64,000 nt of DNA, taken from assembly GCA_013216015.1 (NCBI GenBank), contig JABSOI010000001.1, positions 62,001 to 126,000 on the forward strand. Direction: 5' to 3'. Position 1 is the first letter of the stretch, and each line of letters begins with the position of its first letter. Source of the stretch: Alteromonadaceae bacterium. GTDB lineage: Bacteria; Pseudomonadota; Gammaproteobacteria; Enterobacterales; Alteromonadaceae. Made by a program: the position numbers and the translations under genes. Positions 40,094-51,824 of the stretch are shown here, piece after piece. The notes under the pieces were generated by a model that saw nothing but the letters and a program-made list of their open reading frames with translations, was not told the DNA's origin and did no database searches.

Positions 40094-41505
40094 CTTGTGA
40101 TTGCTGTTGATTAACCACTACACCCAAACCATGTTGATTTTTAATATCACAAAGATGTACGTAAATTCCGCCATGTTTAACTAATTGATGATGGTCACCT
40201 TGGTCAACCAACTTACCTTTATCAATCACCATAATACGATTAGCGTCTTTCACCGCGGATAATCGATAGGCAATAATAAATACGGTTCTACCTTGGCTTA
40301 TGCGGCGCATATTTGCTTGAATAATACTTTCTGATTCATAATCCAGCACACTGGTGGCTTCATCAAAAATGAGTATTTTGGGATCAGTAATTAAAGCTAT
40401 GGCAATCGCGATACGTTGACGCTGACCACCAGACAATGAAGCGCCTTGCTCGCCAACCACGGTGTCATAACCTTCTGGTAACGCTAAAATAAACTCATGC
40501 GCACCGGCAAGTTGCGCGGCCTGAATCACGTTTTCCATCTCAATACTCGGGTCAACTAAGGCAATATTTCCTCTTACACTGCGGTTAAATAGAAAGTTTT
40601 CTTGTAAAACGACCCCAACCTGACGACGCAGCCATGCGGGTTCAACCATCGCCAAGTCAACGCCTTCAATGAGTACCCGACCAGATTCAGGTACATATAA
40701 CCGTTGTATTAATTTAGTCAAGGTACTTTTACCTGATCCTGAGCGCCCTACAATGCCAATTACTTCGCCGGATTTACACCCAAAACTAATATTATTTAAA
40801 ACAGGCGCTCTGTTAGCTGCGTAACGAAAAACTACATCATCAAATGAAACCTATCCTTTGATATCTGATAGTGTTGCTCTGTTGGGGTTGTAACCAGGCT
40901 CAGAAGGCGAATTAAGTAAATCACCCAAACGTTGTAATGATATATTCGCTTGTTGAAAGTCTTGCCAAAGATTAACCAGTCTCATAATTGGACCACTCAC
41001 CCTTTGCGCGAGCATATTAAAAGCAATAAATTGACCGATACTTAACTTAGTTGACACAACTGCAATAGAGCCAAAATATAAAGTGAGCAATCCACCAATT
41101 TTATTGATATAAGCCGCTATTAGGCTGTAAATATTATTAAGATGACTGGTTTTAAAGGAAATATTAACGTAATCCGCTAGTTTATTTACCCAACTATTTC
41201 GCAATAGAGGCTCTACCGCCATTGCTTTAATGGTTTCTATTCCATTGACGATTCAACCAAAAAGGAATGGTTATCTACACTAGGTTAAAACTTCTCATTA
41301 AGTCGCTTGCGTAGTGTCGGAGTAATTAACAATGACAAGGTAAAATAAAAGGGATCTGTGTTGCGTTTGTTTTTGAAAAACCTAGTTTTAAAGCCTAAGC
41401 TTTTTGCAGCACGTATGAGATTAATATCAGCTAATGAGTTTTCAGTATGCTGAAATTCCCTTTTCAAAGGCTAGGCTCTGCAGGTATTTGGTGAAAACGA
41501 GCGAT
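40083..41505 (-). pseudogene. degraded type I secretion ABC transporter / C39-like peptidase (HlyB/RtxB family)
   Basis: Remnants in order: an N-terminal degenerate C39-peptidase-like piece (ARFHQIPAEP, then NSLADINLIRAAKSLGFK), a piece of the transmembrane domain (ITPTLRKRLNEKF), SFLVES-VNGIETIKAMAVEPL, a membrane segment, and the full nucleotide-binding domain with [25 protein letters not shown] and [16 protein letters not shown]. Damage seen: frameshifts near 41468 and 41250, a stop after KRLNEKF, an in-frame TAG at 40851 (normally IKGEVSF), and a large deletion removing most of the membrane domain. No RTX toxin or membrane-fusion partner is nearby. The end is supplied by a MITE tip. Confidence 0.9.
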
Positions 41506-41870
41506 TAATGACAAACATTTTATCCCCGAATTGAAATGGCTCAACCTCTTTTTTCCTGAGTCATAGGTTCATCCTTGATTGAAAAATATACTAGAGTTAA
41601 ATATCAAAAGTTACAACAAATACTGATATTACATTTAGCTATACCAAAGAATGATTAGTTATTATTCGATCGGTTTTTTGTTAAATAAATCAGGAGACTT
41701 AAAAAGAGTTAATCTAATAATTTGACTTTCAGGTAACATTGATGAAAAGAAGAAATAGAAATACATGTAAATCTATTAGATACGTGAATTTAAGAATAAC
41801 CCGAAATTTCAGGTTGATAATCATTCGTCGTATCAAAAATAAATGTACAATTGCTCTGCCAAATTAATCA

Positions 41871-41886
41871 TACCAATTAATTGGTA
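41871..41886. repeat. 16-bp palindrome of MITE family 1 tips
   Basis: Perfect palindrome taccaattaattggta: two taccaatt tips joined head to head without an interior. A similar one, with a 5-bp spacer, is at 49628-49648. Confidence 0.7.
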
Positions 41887-41892
41887 TTAATT

Positions 41893-42060
41893 GGCTAGTG
41901 TCCATCCCTAAACTAATGTCTACTTCTGAAATCCAACTGGTGCAATTAAAACACCACTAGATAAGATGAATTAGAATGAATAAACAGCCATGTCTAGTAG
42001 CGTTTATATTGCACAATTGGATCGCCCTCGCTGTAAACCTGATTCTGAACGCATATTAAT
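41893..42060. mobile_element. diverged copy of short inverted-repeat element, family 3
   Basis: Shares blocks in order with 24733-24903: tagtgtcc, aatgtctact, caccac, ttagaatga, and ctcgctgtaaacctgattct against ctcgctacaaccctgtttca. The end repeats are weaker here. A short + strand frame at 41990-42220 runs through it but is judged non-coding. The rest of the 749-bp gap between the ABC remnant and yciB shows no other gene. Confidence 0.5.
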
Positions 42061-42254
42061 AAATGTGACAACATGTCATAAAACATGGGCATTTAAGTTA
42101 AATAAAGTGTTGAACAGATTGGTTATCCTTCCCGCTTACCCATCGTACTGTATCATTTACTTACCAGATTTTTTTCACATTTATGCAGAAGTATTTGGAG
42201 AATCTCTGTTATTTGAGTAGAATCAATACAAAGTAACTTTTTAATTGGTTTTTT

Positions 42255-42827
42255 ATGCACGCATTTTTTGAATTCTTTCCTCTGGTAATTTTTTTTATTA
42301 TCTACAAATTTACTGATATATACTGGGCCACTGGTTCATTGATTATCATGGCAGCTTTACAAATAATTTATTTTTTAATTAAAAAGGATCCCGTCCCTAC
42401 AAAAAACTGGGTGTTTTTTGGTTTGATTGCAGTCTTCGGTAGTTTAACTATTTTTCTACACGATGATACTTTCCTTAAATGGAAGGTAACAATAATTAAC
42501 GAATTTTTTGCTGCAGCTTTATTAATCAGTCATTACGTTTTCAAAAAGAATTTAATCAAAGGTTTTCTTGCAGAAGCATTAACATTACCTGAAAAGATTT
42601 GGGCTAAACTAAATATGGCTTGGGCAATGTTTTTTGCCTTATGTGGCGCACTAAACTGGTATGTTGCTTTTAATTACGATCAAGACGTATGGGTTAATTT
42701 CAAAGTCTTTGGCTTGACAGGTTTAACCTTCGTCTTTGCCATAGGTTCTATCGCTTCTTTATACAAGTACATGCCTCAAGATGATAAACAAGATACAGAT
42801 AAAAAAATGTCTCTGTCAGATGAATAG
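42255..42827 (+). CDS. yciB: inner membrane protein YciB (septation protein A family)
   Basis: A 190-residue integral membrane protein with about five hydrophobic segments and the family motif FFPLVIFFIIYKFTDIY at the N-terminus, LNMAWAMFFALCGALNWYVAF in the middle. YciB acts in envelope homeostasis and, in Shigella, septation; molecular role is not settled. Followed, after an element, by yciI. The C-terminal tail is charged (DDKQDTDKK). Confidence 0.93.
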   Translation: MHAFFEFFPLVIFFIIYKFTDIYWATGSLIIMAALQIIYFLIKKDPVPTKNWVFFGLIAVFGSLTIFLHDDTFLKWKVTIINEFFAAALLISHYVFKKNLIKGFLAEALTLPEKIWAKLNMAWAMFFALCGALNWYVAFNYDQDVWVNFKVFGLTGLTFVFAIGSIASLYKYMPQDDKQDTDKKMSLSDE

Positions 42828-42856
42828 ACTGGTGAATTAGTGAAACTTAAGTTGCT

Positions 42857-43018
42857 ATACCCGTTACCTTTCAAAATGCGGGAATTTGAGGTGAATTAAA
42901 AAGCATAGTTACAAGACGCTGATTCGCCGGATAAGTTATTCTTATTTAAGATTCAGCAACGCAGTAAATATGTTTTTTAAACGAATCAAAACCTGCATTT
43001 TGAATGGTGATGGGTATA
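42857..43018. mobile_element. MITE-like element, family 2
   Basis: A 162-bp element with terminal inverted repeats of about 27 bp with few mismatches: tatacccgttacctttcaaa at the left, ending ttgaatggtgatgggtata at the right. The outer tataccc and inner aaatgc...gg parts match the element at 56023-56288, but the middle parts differ. Located between yciB and yciI. Confidence 0.78.
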
Positions 43019-43104
43019 TATAGCCGTTAATTACTAACACCCAATTAACAGCACCTAATAGACAGCACTGAATAAATAAAGAATTAAAATATACAGGAAC
43101 TCAA

Positions 43105-43407
43105 ATGTTATACATGGTTTATAGTGAAGATGTCGACAACAGTTTAGCACTGAGACTAACTGTAAGAGATCAACATATAGCACGTTTAAAAGAGTTGCAA
43201 AATGAAGGACGCCTGCTTGTGGCGGGTCCTTGCCCTGCTATCGACAGTGAAGATCCAGGAGACGCTGGTTTTACCGGGTCATTAATTATTGCCGAATTTG
43301 ACAGCCTGGTTGATGCACAAGCTTGGGCAGATACAGATCCTTACATTGGAGCTGGCGTTTATGAAAAAGTGATTGTTAAACCATATAAAAAAGTATTGCC
43401 AGCCTAA
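43105..43407 (+). CDS. yciI: YciI family protein
   Basis: A 100-residue YCII-domain protein (dimeric ferredoxin-like fold). Conserved [19 protein letters not shown] with the histidine and the [18 protein letters not shown] tail. No enzymatic role has been proven for the stand-alone E. coli YciI. A GGAAC ribosome site precedes the ATG. Possibly read with the next small gene, which starts 22 bp later. Confidence 0.92.
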   Translation: MLYMVYSEDVDNSLALRLTVRDQHIARLKELQNEGRLLVAGPCPAIDSEDPGDAGFTGSLIIAEFDSLVDAQAWADTDPYIGAGVYEKVIVKPYKKVLPA

Positions 43408-43429
43408 ACATATAGGGAAACACTCAATT

Positions 43430-43843
43430 TTGAAATTAATTAAAATGATAATATTATCGATTATTGTCATCGGCTTACAAACTTCAACTTTTGCTCATGC
43501 CAAGCAAGGTGGAACTATCGAAAGCTGCGAGAAGAAACAAAATAATAATATTGAGTATTCTCAATGTTTAGACAGTGTAAAAGAATCAATTGATAGGGAA
43601 TTACAAACCTGGGTCAATAATCAAACTTTTCTACTGGAAGAGTTTACTATAAGAACAGGACGCAGTTCCGCTTTAATAATGTTTAAACGTTCACAAAAAA
43701 ACTTTATCACTTTCAGAGAAAATAACTGTCGCTGGCAATATTTAGCGGAAGCACCTAGTGTTACAGCAGCATCCACTTATAAAAAGTGTTATATTTTCAC
43801 CAGCAAAAATCGTATTAATGAACTGAACCTTATCAGTAAGTAA
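43430..43843 (+). CDS. secreted DUF1311/LprI-like small protein
   Basis: 137 residues from a TTG start: signal peptide MKLIKMIILSIIVIGL then STFAHA with likely cleavage, followed by a ~110-residue domain with four cysteines (ESCEKK, YSQCLD, NNCRWQ, YKKCYI) and a SIDRELQTW motif, resembling the DUF1311/lysozyme-inhibitor LprI domain. AGGGA lies 11-12 bp ahead of TTG; an ATG five codons later is the alternative. Probably a periplasmic protein; function uncertain. Confidence 0.7.
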   Translation: MKLIKMIILSIIVIGLQTSTFAHAKQGGTIESCEKKQNNNIEYSQCLDSVKESIDRELQTWVNNQTFLLEEFTIRTGRSSALIMFKRSQKNFITFRENNCRWQYLAEAPSVTAASTYKKCYIFTSKNRINELNLISK

Positions 43844-43907
43844 ACCAGCTAACCGCAGCTAATTTAATCATAAAAATTTGGGGATTGAATCTAGCTTTGG
43901 CTATTCA

Positions 43908-44113
43908 TACCATTCGCATTAAATAAATGATCAATATTCAATGATTAGTGCATGAATGCACGTAAGTAGGATAACGCAGGAGCAGTTATCGAGGATAAAT
44001 TGCCAATAGCAAGGCGCCTGATTGAGCAATAGCTGGTTATTGTGATTGAAGGCAACGCAGCTAGTGGTGATTTAGACCATTTGAAGATGATCATTTATTT
44101 AGTGCGATTGGTA
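43908..44113 (+). mobile_element. MITE-like element, family 1, short form
   Basis: A 206-bp element with ends tcgcattaaataaatgatca and, reverse-complemented, tcgcactaaataaatgatca, each preceded by taccat or taccaa. It has the left flank (cacgtaagtaggataacgc), a core containing gcctgattgagcaatagc instead of the 100-bp modules, and the right flank agctagtggtgatttagacc. It occupies the gap before the AI-2E-family gene's stop. Confidence 0.85.
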
Positions 44114-44171
44114 TCAATCCCTCTAAATCAATATTTAAAATTCTTTTACAACGACTTCATCCTCTTCTTAG

Positions 44172-44333
44172 CTAGACAGTCGTTAACTAGACAGTTCTTT
44201 AGCTAGACACTTCTTCATTAGACACTTCTTCATTAGACACTTCTTCATTAGACATTTCTTCATTAGACATTTCTTCATTAGACATTTCTTCATTAGACAT
44301 TTCTTCATTAGACATTTCTTCATTAGATAGTAA
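44172..44333. repeat. 15-bp minisatellite at the 3' end of the AI-2E-family permease gene
   Basis: Eight tandem 15-bp copies of gacatttcttcatta (44206-44325, gacac variant in the three nearest the stop) encode (M/V)SNEE repeats. At least two degenerate copies continue past the stop codon (44172-44205), so the stop seems to have arisen inside a repeat unit. Confidence 0.93.
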
Positions 44334-45341
44334 TACAGCAAACCATCGTCCTTCTGCTGAACTTTCCAAGCCTATTTTAATGATCATGGTTAATGGTACA
44401 GACAATAACATACCAACAGTACCAAGCAGCCATCCCCAAAAAATCAACGATAAAAATACCACTAATGTTGAAAGCCCCAAGCCTTTACCTAAGTAACGAG
44501 GCTCTATGACATTCCCCATTACCGTATTTATAGTTACATAACCTAAACCAATAAATCCTGCTGCAGCTGGGCCTAATTGTAAGAATGCCAGCGATATAGC
44601 GGGTACTGCCGCAATAATAGAGCCGATATTAGGAATATAATTAAGTAAAAAGGCCAAAACTCCCCATAGTAAGAAAAAATCTAACCCAAACGCCCAAAGC
44701 ATCAATGACACTATGATGCCTGTTGCAATACTCACTAACGTTTTAATCGCCAGATAATGGTTCACAGAATTAAGAAACTGATCAATTTGACGTAATCGCA
44801 TTTGTGGATCATCTAGCGCAAGATGTAATTTTTTAGGTATAGAAGAAGCTTCAAACAACATGAAAATTACAGTAATGATGATTAGAAACAGATTAGCCAT
44901 AACGCTACCTAACCCCTTCAACATATCCGTAGCAAGGCCCATAGCGGCGGCAGGGTCAAAATATTCAATTAATAATGCAGAGGAAATTTGAATATTAAAT
45001 TCAGCTAATTCCTCTGTTATCCAGACAAATTGTCCTTCTAACTGTGCCCGATATTCTGGTAACAATCGCGACAGTTCATTAAGTGAATTACCGACTAAAC
45101 CAGCTAGAGACAAAGCAATAGTAACAAAGAGTACAATAACAAAAACTACTGCAATACCTTTTGGAATTTTATATTTTCCTGCCTTGGCAATCAGTGGATT
45201 ACAGATAATCGCAATAAAGGTTGATAACAAAAAAGGTACTAAAATATTAGTCGCTGTTTTAATGCTAGCCAAAATAATAAACAAAGCCGCAATGATCAAT
45301 AATACTTTTAATACACCGCCATTTTTCGTTGATATTCCCAT
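44199..45341 (-). CDS. AI-2E family transporter (PerM/TqsA type)
   Basis: A 380-residue inner-membrane protein of the AI-2 exporter superfamily with about eight transmembrane segments; ALLNYIPNIGSIIAAVP-like FLLNYIPNIGSIIAAVPAI and GNVIEPRYLGKGLGLS are hallmark motifs. E. coli relatives include TqsA and PerM, and real substrates vary. The C-terminal ~42 residues are an acidic repeat tail of MSNEE/VSNEE units coded by a minisatellite, absent from typical members. Confidence 0.88.
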   Translation of the reverse strand: MGISTKNGGVLKVLLIIAALFIILASIKTATNILVPFLLSTFIAIICNPLIAKAGKYKIPKGIAVVFVIVLFVTIALSLAGLVGNSLNELSRLLPEYRAQLEGQFVWITEELAEFNIQISSALLIEYFDPAAAMGLATDMLKGLGSVMANLFLIIITVIFMLFEASSIPKKLHLALDDPQMRLRQIDQFLNSVNHYLAIKTLVSIATGIIVSLMLWAFGLDFFLLWGVLAFLLNYIPNIGSIIAAVPAISLAFLQLGPAAAGFIGLGYVTINTVMGNVIEPRYLGKGLGLSTLVVFLSLIFWGWLLGTVGMLLSVPLTMIIKIGLESSAEGRWFAVLLSNEEMSNEEMSNEEMSNEEMSNEEMSNEEVSNEEVSNEEVSS

Positions 45342-45421
45342 AACCTAATTATTATCCTTCCACCAATTAGTATTTATACCAAAATAACTGGTACGAATTA
45401 TTATTCTTCAAAATTAGAACA

Positions 45422-45450
45422 CAAAAAAGGCCACATAAGCAGCCTTTTTA
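45422..45450 (-). terminator. intrinsic terminator after ihfA
   Basis: Stem aaaaggc/gcctttt with a 10-nt loop and a T-tract in the minus direction, 29 bp past the ihfA stop; it ends the pheST-ihfA operon. Confidence 0.8.
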
Positions 45451-45478
45451 CAAAGATTATTAACGACTAGATAAATTA

Positions 45479-45769
45479 TCAGCCATTACCGTCTTCAACA
45501 CGACTTTTAAGCTTTTGACCTGGTCTAAAGGTCACAACTTTTCTTGCTGAAATTGGAATATCTTCACCCGTTTTAGGATTTCTTCCTGGGCGTTCCTTTT
45601 TCTGACGAAGATCAAAGTTACCAAACCCTGAAAGCTTCACCTGTTCACCACTTTCCAAAGTTTCGCGTATTTCTTCAAAAAATACTTCAACCATATCTTT
45701 GGCGTCTTTCTTGCTCAGCCCAACCTTTTCGTATAAATGTTCTGCTACTTCTGCTTTTGTAAGCGCCAT
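45479..45769 (-). CDS. ihfA: integration host factor subunit alpha
   Basis: Partner of IhfB in the IHF heterodimer. The 96-residue HU-fold protein starts [20 protein letters not shown] and shows [31 protein letters not shown] with the intercalating proline. It begins 2 bp after the pheT stop, the standard pheST-ihfA arrangement. Confidence 0.97.
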   Translation of the reverse strand: MALTKAEVAEHLYEKVGLSKKDAKDMVEVFFEEIRETLESGEQVKLSGFGNFDLRQKKERPGRNPKTGEDIPISARKVVTFRPGQKLKSRVEDGNG

Positions 45770-45771
45770 GA

Positions 45772-48195
45772 CTATACCCTCAGTGATGCATCTAATTCAT
45801 TTGCCAGTGTTTCAACGACTCGATCAATGACATCTTTGATGTCTTTTTCTTCAAGCGTTTTCCGATTATCTTGTAGTACCATACCAATAGCTAAACTCTT
45901 AAATCCAGATTCAATACCTTGGCCTCGATATACATCGAACAAGTTTAGATCAATTAAAAGATTTCCGCCAACCTTTTCAACAAGTTGTAACACACTTTTT
46001 GCGTCTATTTCTTCCTTAACTACAACTGAAATATCTCGTCTGTTAGCCGGAAAACGAGAAATTTCAATAGCTTGAGGTAGCTTTTGTGTTAGCACCTCTG
46101 ATAATAATAGTTCAAAAATTAATGTTCGCCCATTTAATCCTAATTTTCTTTCTAATTCAGGATGTAAAGCACCAACATAACCAACTAAAACACCGTTTCG
46201 AGTAATTTTAGCGGTTTGACCTGGGTGTAACGCATCAATTTCAGCTTTAGAAAACTCATACTCATGTCTATTGCAAGTCAGTGATAACAAGGCTTCCACG
46301 TCATATTTTATGTCATAAAAATCTGTGACTGCTTTTTCAATGTCCCAGTGTTCGTCATCTCGTTGACCACTGATCACCCCTGCAAACATATTTTCCTGAC
46401 GAACACCGTTTTGTGCAGACTCATCTGGTACAAAACGTAAACCAGCTTCAAACAAACGCACACGGCTTTGTTGACGATTTTGATTATAAACCACAGATTG
46501 TAATAATCCAGTCCATAAACTTAAACGCATCACAGACATTTCAGAAGAAATAGGATGAGGTAAAAGCATTACATCTTGCTCAGGATGAATTAAAGACTGA
46601 ACTTTAGGATCAACAAAACTATAAGTGATCGCTTCTTGATAATTACGATTAACTAAAGTTTGACGCAGTTTACTAAGTGATAATTTAGCTTCTTTTTGTT
46701 CACGCATCGCCAATTTAGCTTTAGGCGCAACATTTGGAATATTGTTATATCCAAATATACGAACTACTTCTTCAATTAAGTCAACTTCAACTTTTATATC
46801 GAAACGATAAGCTGGTACTCTAACTTGCCATACTTTTTCCTGACCTTCACCAGAATCACTCACAATAAATTCTAAACGGGTTAAAATTTCTGTCACAGTA
46901 TCATCAACAATATGATGCCCTATTCGACCATCAAGCTTTTCACGGCGTAAGCTTACAGATTTCTGCGCAGGTATATCAGCATCAGACTTAGCTTCAACAA
47001 TAGGACCAGCTTCACCGCCAACAATGTCTAATAATAAGCTTGTCGCCCTTTCCATTGCTTTGCGTTGTAGTTCTGGATCAACACCACGTTCATAACGGTG
47101 TGAAGCATCCGTATGTAAGCCATATTGACGAGCTTTACCTAAAATAGCTAAAGGTGCAAAAAATGCGCTTTCCAGAAAAATATCTTCAGTTTGACTATCT
47201 TGTGCCAAACTGACACCAGAGTCTAAACCACCAAAAATACCTGCCATAGCAAGGGCTTTATTATCATCTGCAATAACTAACGTTTCTGTCGACAATTTCA
47301 CTTCATTTTCATCAAGTAAAACTAAAGTTTCATCTTGTTTTGCAAAACGTACCTTGATGCCACCGTCAATTTTTGCTAAATCAAAGGCATGCATTGGGTG
47401 ACCAAGCTCTAATAATACATAGTTAGTAATGTCTACAACAGGATCAATAGAACGTGTACCGCATCGACGTAATTTCTCGACCATCCATAAAGGTGTTACT
47501 GCATTAACATTAATGCCTTTAATTACACGACCTAAATAACGTGGGCATGCTTGTGCTGCTTCAAGAGAAATTTCACGGGTATCATCAATAGTTGGCGTTA
47601 CTGAGTTAATTTCAACTTCAAACACTGATAAGCTGTTTAATACGCCTACTTCACGGGCTAAACCTTTAATACCTAAACAATCACCACGGTTAGCTGTTAA
47701 ATCTACATCAATGGTAACATCGTTTAAATCTAAGTATTGACGTACGCACATACCAATTGGCGCGTCTGCCGCTAATTCCATAATGCCATCAGAGCTGTCA
47801 GATAAACCGATTTCAGACTCAGAGCACAACATACCATGAGATGCTACACCACGTAATTTTGCTTTTTTTATTTTAAAATCGCCGGGCAATACTGCACCAA
47901 CAGTAGCAACGGCAACTTTCAACCCTGAACGGCAGTTTTTAGCACCACAAACAATATCGACTAATTCACCGTCATTAAAATCACTGCCAAGATTTATCTT
48001 GGTCACTTGTAATTTATCCGCATCTGGATGAGGGCCACACTCCACTACTTCACCAATGAGTACACCGGTAAATTCACCTGCAACAGGGTCAACACTGTCT
48101 ACTTCAAGGCCAGCCATGGTGATTTGATGGGATAATTCTTCAGAGGTTATTGACGGGTTTACCCACTCACGTAACCAAGATTCACTAAATTTCAT
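45772..48195 (-). CDS. pheT: phenylalanine--tRNA ligase beta subunit
   Basis: The 807-residue beta subunit of the alpha2-beta2 synthetase. Visible domains: the tRNA-binding OB fold (about 40-150, [21 protein letters not shown]), the B3/B4 editing region (about 210-400), the B5 domain (about 400-475) and a C-terminal FDX-ACB domain ([15 protein letters not shown], about 715-807). It lies 11 bp after pheS. Confidence 0.97.
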   Translation of the reverse strand: MKFSESWLREWVNPSITSEELSHQITMAGLEVDSVDPVAGEFTGVLIGEVVECGPHPDADKLQVTKINLGSDFNDGELVDIVCGAKNCRSGLKVAVATVGAVLPGDFKIKKAKLRGVASHGMLCSESEIGLSDSSDGIMELAADAPIGMCVRQYLDLNDVTIDVDLTANRGDCLGIKGLAREVGVLNSLSVFEVEINSVTPTIDDTREISLEAAQACPRYLGRVIKGINVNAVTPLWMVEKLRRCGTRSIDPVVDITNYVLLELGHPMHAFDLAKIDGGIKVRFAKQDETLVLLDENEVKLSTETLVIADDNKALAMAGIFGGLDSGVSLAQDSQTEDIFLESAFFAPLAILGKARQYGLHTDASHRYERGVDPELQRKAMERATSLLLDIVGGEAGPIVEAKSDADIPAQKSVSLRREKLDGRIGHHIVDDTVTEILTRLEFIVSDSGEGQEKVWQVRVPAYRFDIKVEVDLIEEVVRIFGYNNIPNVAPKAKLAMREQKEAKLSLSKLRQTLVNRNYQEAITYSFVDPKVQSLIHPEQDVMLLPHPISSEMSVMRLSLWTGLLQSVVYNQNRQQSRVRLFEAGLRFVPDESAQNGVRQENMFAGVISGQRDDEHWDIEKAVTDFYDIKYDVEALLSLTCNRHEYEFSKAEIDALHPGQTAKITRNGVLVGYVGALHPELERKLGLNGRTLIFELLLSEVLTQKLPQAIEISRFPANRRDISVVVKEEIDAKSVLQLVEKVGGNLLIDLNLFDVYRGQGIESGFKSLAIGMVLQDNRKTLEEKDIKDVIDRVVETLANELDASLRV

Positions 48196-48206
48196 TATTG
48201 GCTTTC

Positions 48207-49295
<1,089 letters not shown>

Positions 49296-49627
49296 TTACC
49301 ATAGAAATGAAAAAGACGTGCTTTTTACCAAGACTCCGTATTCAGGCGAACTCCAAATAGACCCTACGTTCCGCACAATATTATTAAAACCAATTAATTA
49401 ATAAGTTACTGATTTTTAATTATTAGTAAAATAATTTGTAATTTTTAAAATTTGCTACCGCTTACAAATTTGGCCGAATAATGTTTTTTTTATATACTTT
49501 GATCAAAATTGTGTTTTTCCTGAAAAGCAACCATCCATTATAAATTGTTGCATTCCTTGCTACGTCTAGGTTTAGTTAATTATTTAGAAATTTTAAAAAT
49601 GTGCGGAAAGTAGGATAGACGTACTCA

Positions 49628-49648
49628 TACCAATTACACTGATTGGTA
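49628..49648. repeat. palindromic pair of family 1 tips
   Basis: taccaatta-cac-tgattggta, almost perfect inverted repeat matching family 1 ends with no interior, similar to 41871-41886. Confidence 0.65.
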
Positions 49649-49695
49649 CCAACTATTATTCAACTTTTATTCAATAATTACTCAACAACAAACAT

Positions 49696-49729
49696 AAAAA
49701 GATTCCCTGAGTCTAACGACCGAGGGAAT
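49696..49729 (-). terminator. terminator-like hairpin after purC
   Basis: Stem attccct/agggaat around a 14-nt loop, followed by CTTTTTA in the minus direction, 60 bp past the purC stop. Confidence 0.75.
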
Positions 49730-49789
49730 TGTTGTAAAATCTAATAAAGTTATACTAAAAATGAAAGAGTTATTTGCATATATTTTGAT

Positions 49790-50893
49790 CTAATCAATTA
49801 ACTGATATTGCTCGCGTAAAATATCGATAATTTCAGCTTTAGGATTTTCTGATATCGTTATCTTCTCACCCGTAATTTTTTCAGCAATAGAAATATAAGT
49901 ATTGGAAACATCCATTAATACGGCTTCTGGTAAAATATTATCACGAGCTAAAGCTTCACGCTCAGGCATGCGTTCTTTGTTTAATAAAATATCCGGATCA
50001 GGGAAATAATTTAACAATAACTGACGGAAACCTTCTTTTGAATTTTCAACCACTTTCCCATCACGATATTGCTCACCATCCCAAATACGAGAAGAATCAG
50101 GTGTACCAACTTCATCCATGTAAATTAATTTATCATTACCTTGTTTATCTTTTACATAACCAAATTCGAATTTAGTGTCTACAAAAATTTGATCCAATTC
50201 AGCTAAAGCTTTACTGATAACGTCAAAGCCTTCTTTTAACAATTTTTCGTACAGATCAATGTCACCACTCGATTTAAAATTAAAATCGGTAAAATTATCT
50301 TCGATATTTTTTCGGGTAATATTTACGTCGTCAACTTCAGGAACACCTTCAATACCTTTTAAAATACCTTTGGTAGAGGGGGTAATTAGTAACTTTGCTA
50401 ATTTAGTATCTTTTTGTAAGCCTTCCTGTAGCTCTATACCACAAAAATCACGTTCACCTTTCGAATATGAACGCCACATAGAACCTGTAATGTACTGACG
50501 ACAAATAGCTTCAATCATTACTGGTTTTGCTTTTTGAACAATCCAGACAAAAGGATGCGGTATATCAAGAATATGGCTATCGGCTAAATTGTTATCTTTA
50601 AATAATTTAAACCAGTGATTAGAAATAGCATTAAGTGCAGCCCCTTTACCCGGAACACCTTTCATCCCACCCTCACCTTGCCAAACGCAATCAAAGGCTG
50701 AAATTCGGTCACTGATCACCATAATAGCTAAAGGGCTATCAGCTGCTACATCGTAGTTTTTTTCCTGAATTAAACGACGACTATCTTCCCCGGTCAGCCA
50801 ATAAACAGAACGTACTTTACCACTATGAACAGGCGCATCAGTGCGAATAGGCAGATCGTTATTTACCGCTAAAACTTTATCAGCAAGACTCAT
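49790..50893 (-). CDS. purC: phosphoribosylaminoimidazole-succinocarboxamide synthase
   Basis: SAICAR synthetase of purine synthesis; 367 residues, the longer form found in Vibrio and Shewanella rather than the 237-residue E. coli form. Motifs: [39 protein letters not shown] and [13 protein letters not shown]...[14 protein letters not shown]. It is inserted between rplT and pheS, which are adjacent in E. coli, and has terminators on both sides, so it is a separate unit. Confidence 0.96.
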   Translation of the reverse strand: MSLADKVLAVNNDLPIRTDAPVHSGKVRSVYWLTGEDSRRLIQEKNYDVAADSPLAIMVISDRISAFDCVWQGEGGMKGVPGKGAALNAISNHWFKLFKDNNLADSHILDIPHPFVWIVQKAKPVMIEAICRQYITGSMWRSYSKGERDFCGIELQEGLQKDTKLAKLLITPSTKGILKGIEGVPEVDDVNITRKNIEDNFTDFNFKSSGDIDLYEKLLKEGFDVISKALAELDQIFVDTKFEFGYVKDKQGNDKLIYMDEVGTPDSSRIWDGEQYRDGKVVENSKEGFRQLLLNYFPDPDILLNKERMPEREALARDNILPEAVLMDVSNTYISIAEKITGEKITISENPKAEIIDILREQYQLID

Positions 50894-50984
50894 GATTATT
50901 TAACTCTCAATTAATTATTTAGGTTTAACTAAAAACACTGTCTGTATTTAATTATAATCTGCAATGCATTTAGTTAAAAATAAT

Positions 50985-51013
50985 AAAAAAGAAAAGGACG
51001 CCGAAGCGTCCTT
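50985..51013 (-). terminator. intrinsic terminator after rplT
   Basis: Stem aaggacgc/gcgtcctt with a ttcg tetraloop (minus strand) and a TTCTTTTTT tract; strong. It lies 22 bp beyond rplT. Confidence 0.95.
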
Positions 51014-51034
51014 CCTAAAAAGCTTTTTTCAATT

Positions 51035-51394
51035 CTAAGCAGTTAAAGAAGCTTTCGCTTTTTCAACTAAGAATGCAAATGCTGCTTTGTCGTATACTGC
51101 AATGTCAGCTAGGATCTTACGATCGATTTCAATAGCAGCCTTTTTAAGACCATTAATGAAACGGCTGTAAGATAAACCATTTTGACGAGCTGCTGCGTTA
51201 ATACGAGCAATCCAAAGTTGACGGAATTGACGCTTACGTTGACGACGGTCACGGTATGCGTATTGGCCAGCTTTAGTTATAGCTTGAAAAGCAACACGAT
51301 AAACGCGACTACGAGCACCGTAGTAACCTTTAGCTTGCTTTAGAACCTTTTTATGACGTGCACGCGCTTGTACACCACGTTTTACTCTTGCCAT
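51035..51394 (-). CDS. rplT: 50S ribosomal protein L20
   Basis: A 119-residue basic ribosomal protein, [16 protein letters not shown] at the start and [13 protein letters not shown] at the end; it binds 23S rRNA early in assembly and in E. coli represses rpmI-rplT translation. It follows rpmI by 15 bp. Confidence 0.97.
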   Translation of the reverse strand: MARVKRGVQARARHKKVLKQAKGYYGARSRVYRVAFQAITKAGQYAYRDRRQRKRQFRQLWIARINAAARQNGLSYSRFINGLKKAAIEIDRKILADIAVYDKAAFAFLVEKAKASLTA

Positions 51395-51409
51395 TTTTTA
51401 TTTCCCCTA

Positions 51410-51604
51410 TTAACCGTGACGTAAAAGTTTTTTAACTGATTTAATATCAGATGCAGCGATCATGCATTTAGCACGCAAATGACGCTTAACTTTAGTACGG
51501 CGCTTAGTCAAAATATGACGAAGACCAGCTTGTTTGAACTTATAGCCAGAAGCTGTTTTTTTAAAGCGCTTTGCAGCACCTTTATTGGTTTTCATTTTAG
51601 GCAT
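51410..51604 (-). CDS. rpmI: 50S ribosomal protein L35
   Basis: A 64-residue basic ribosomal protein beginning [16 protein letters not shown]. The 220-bp gap behind infC is where L20-mediated autoregulation acts in E. coli; no structure was assigned here. Co-transcribed with rplT. Confidence 0.96.
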   Translation of the reverse strand: MPKMKTNKGAAKRFKKTASGYKFKQAGLRHILTKRRTKVKRHLRAKCMIAASDIKSVKKLLRHG

Positions 51605-51824
51605 GATAATAACTCCGCATTGTTATGCCAAATTTAACAGTAATACAGGCGAAAATTAATCTACACAAATTCTTTAAAGCAATAGCTTTTGAAACTAATC
51701 ACTTTAAAAAGAATAAACGCGTTAATTTTACTTGCAGGCCTATATTACCAACGTAAGATAATATTGGTGAGTCAAGCATATTGGATAAACCAAAAAGCTT
51801 AACTACTTGTCAAACCAAGTATTA

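Noticed and set aside
41990-42220. Plus-strand 76-residue frame upstream of yciB
   Set aside because: Lies largely in a diverged repeat element (family 3); composition is not protein-like and no ribosome site is present.
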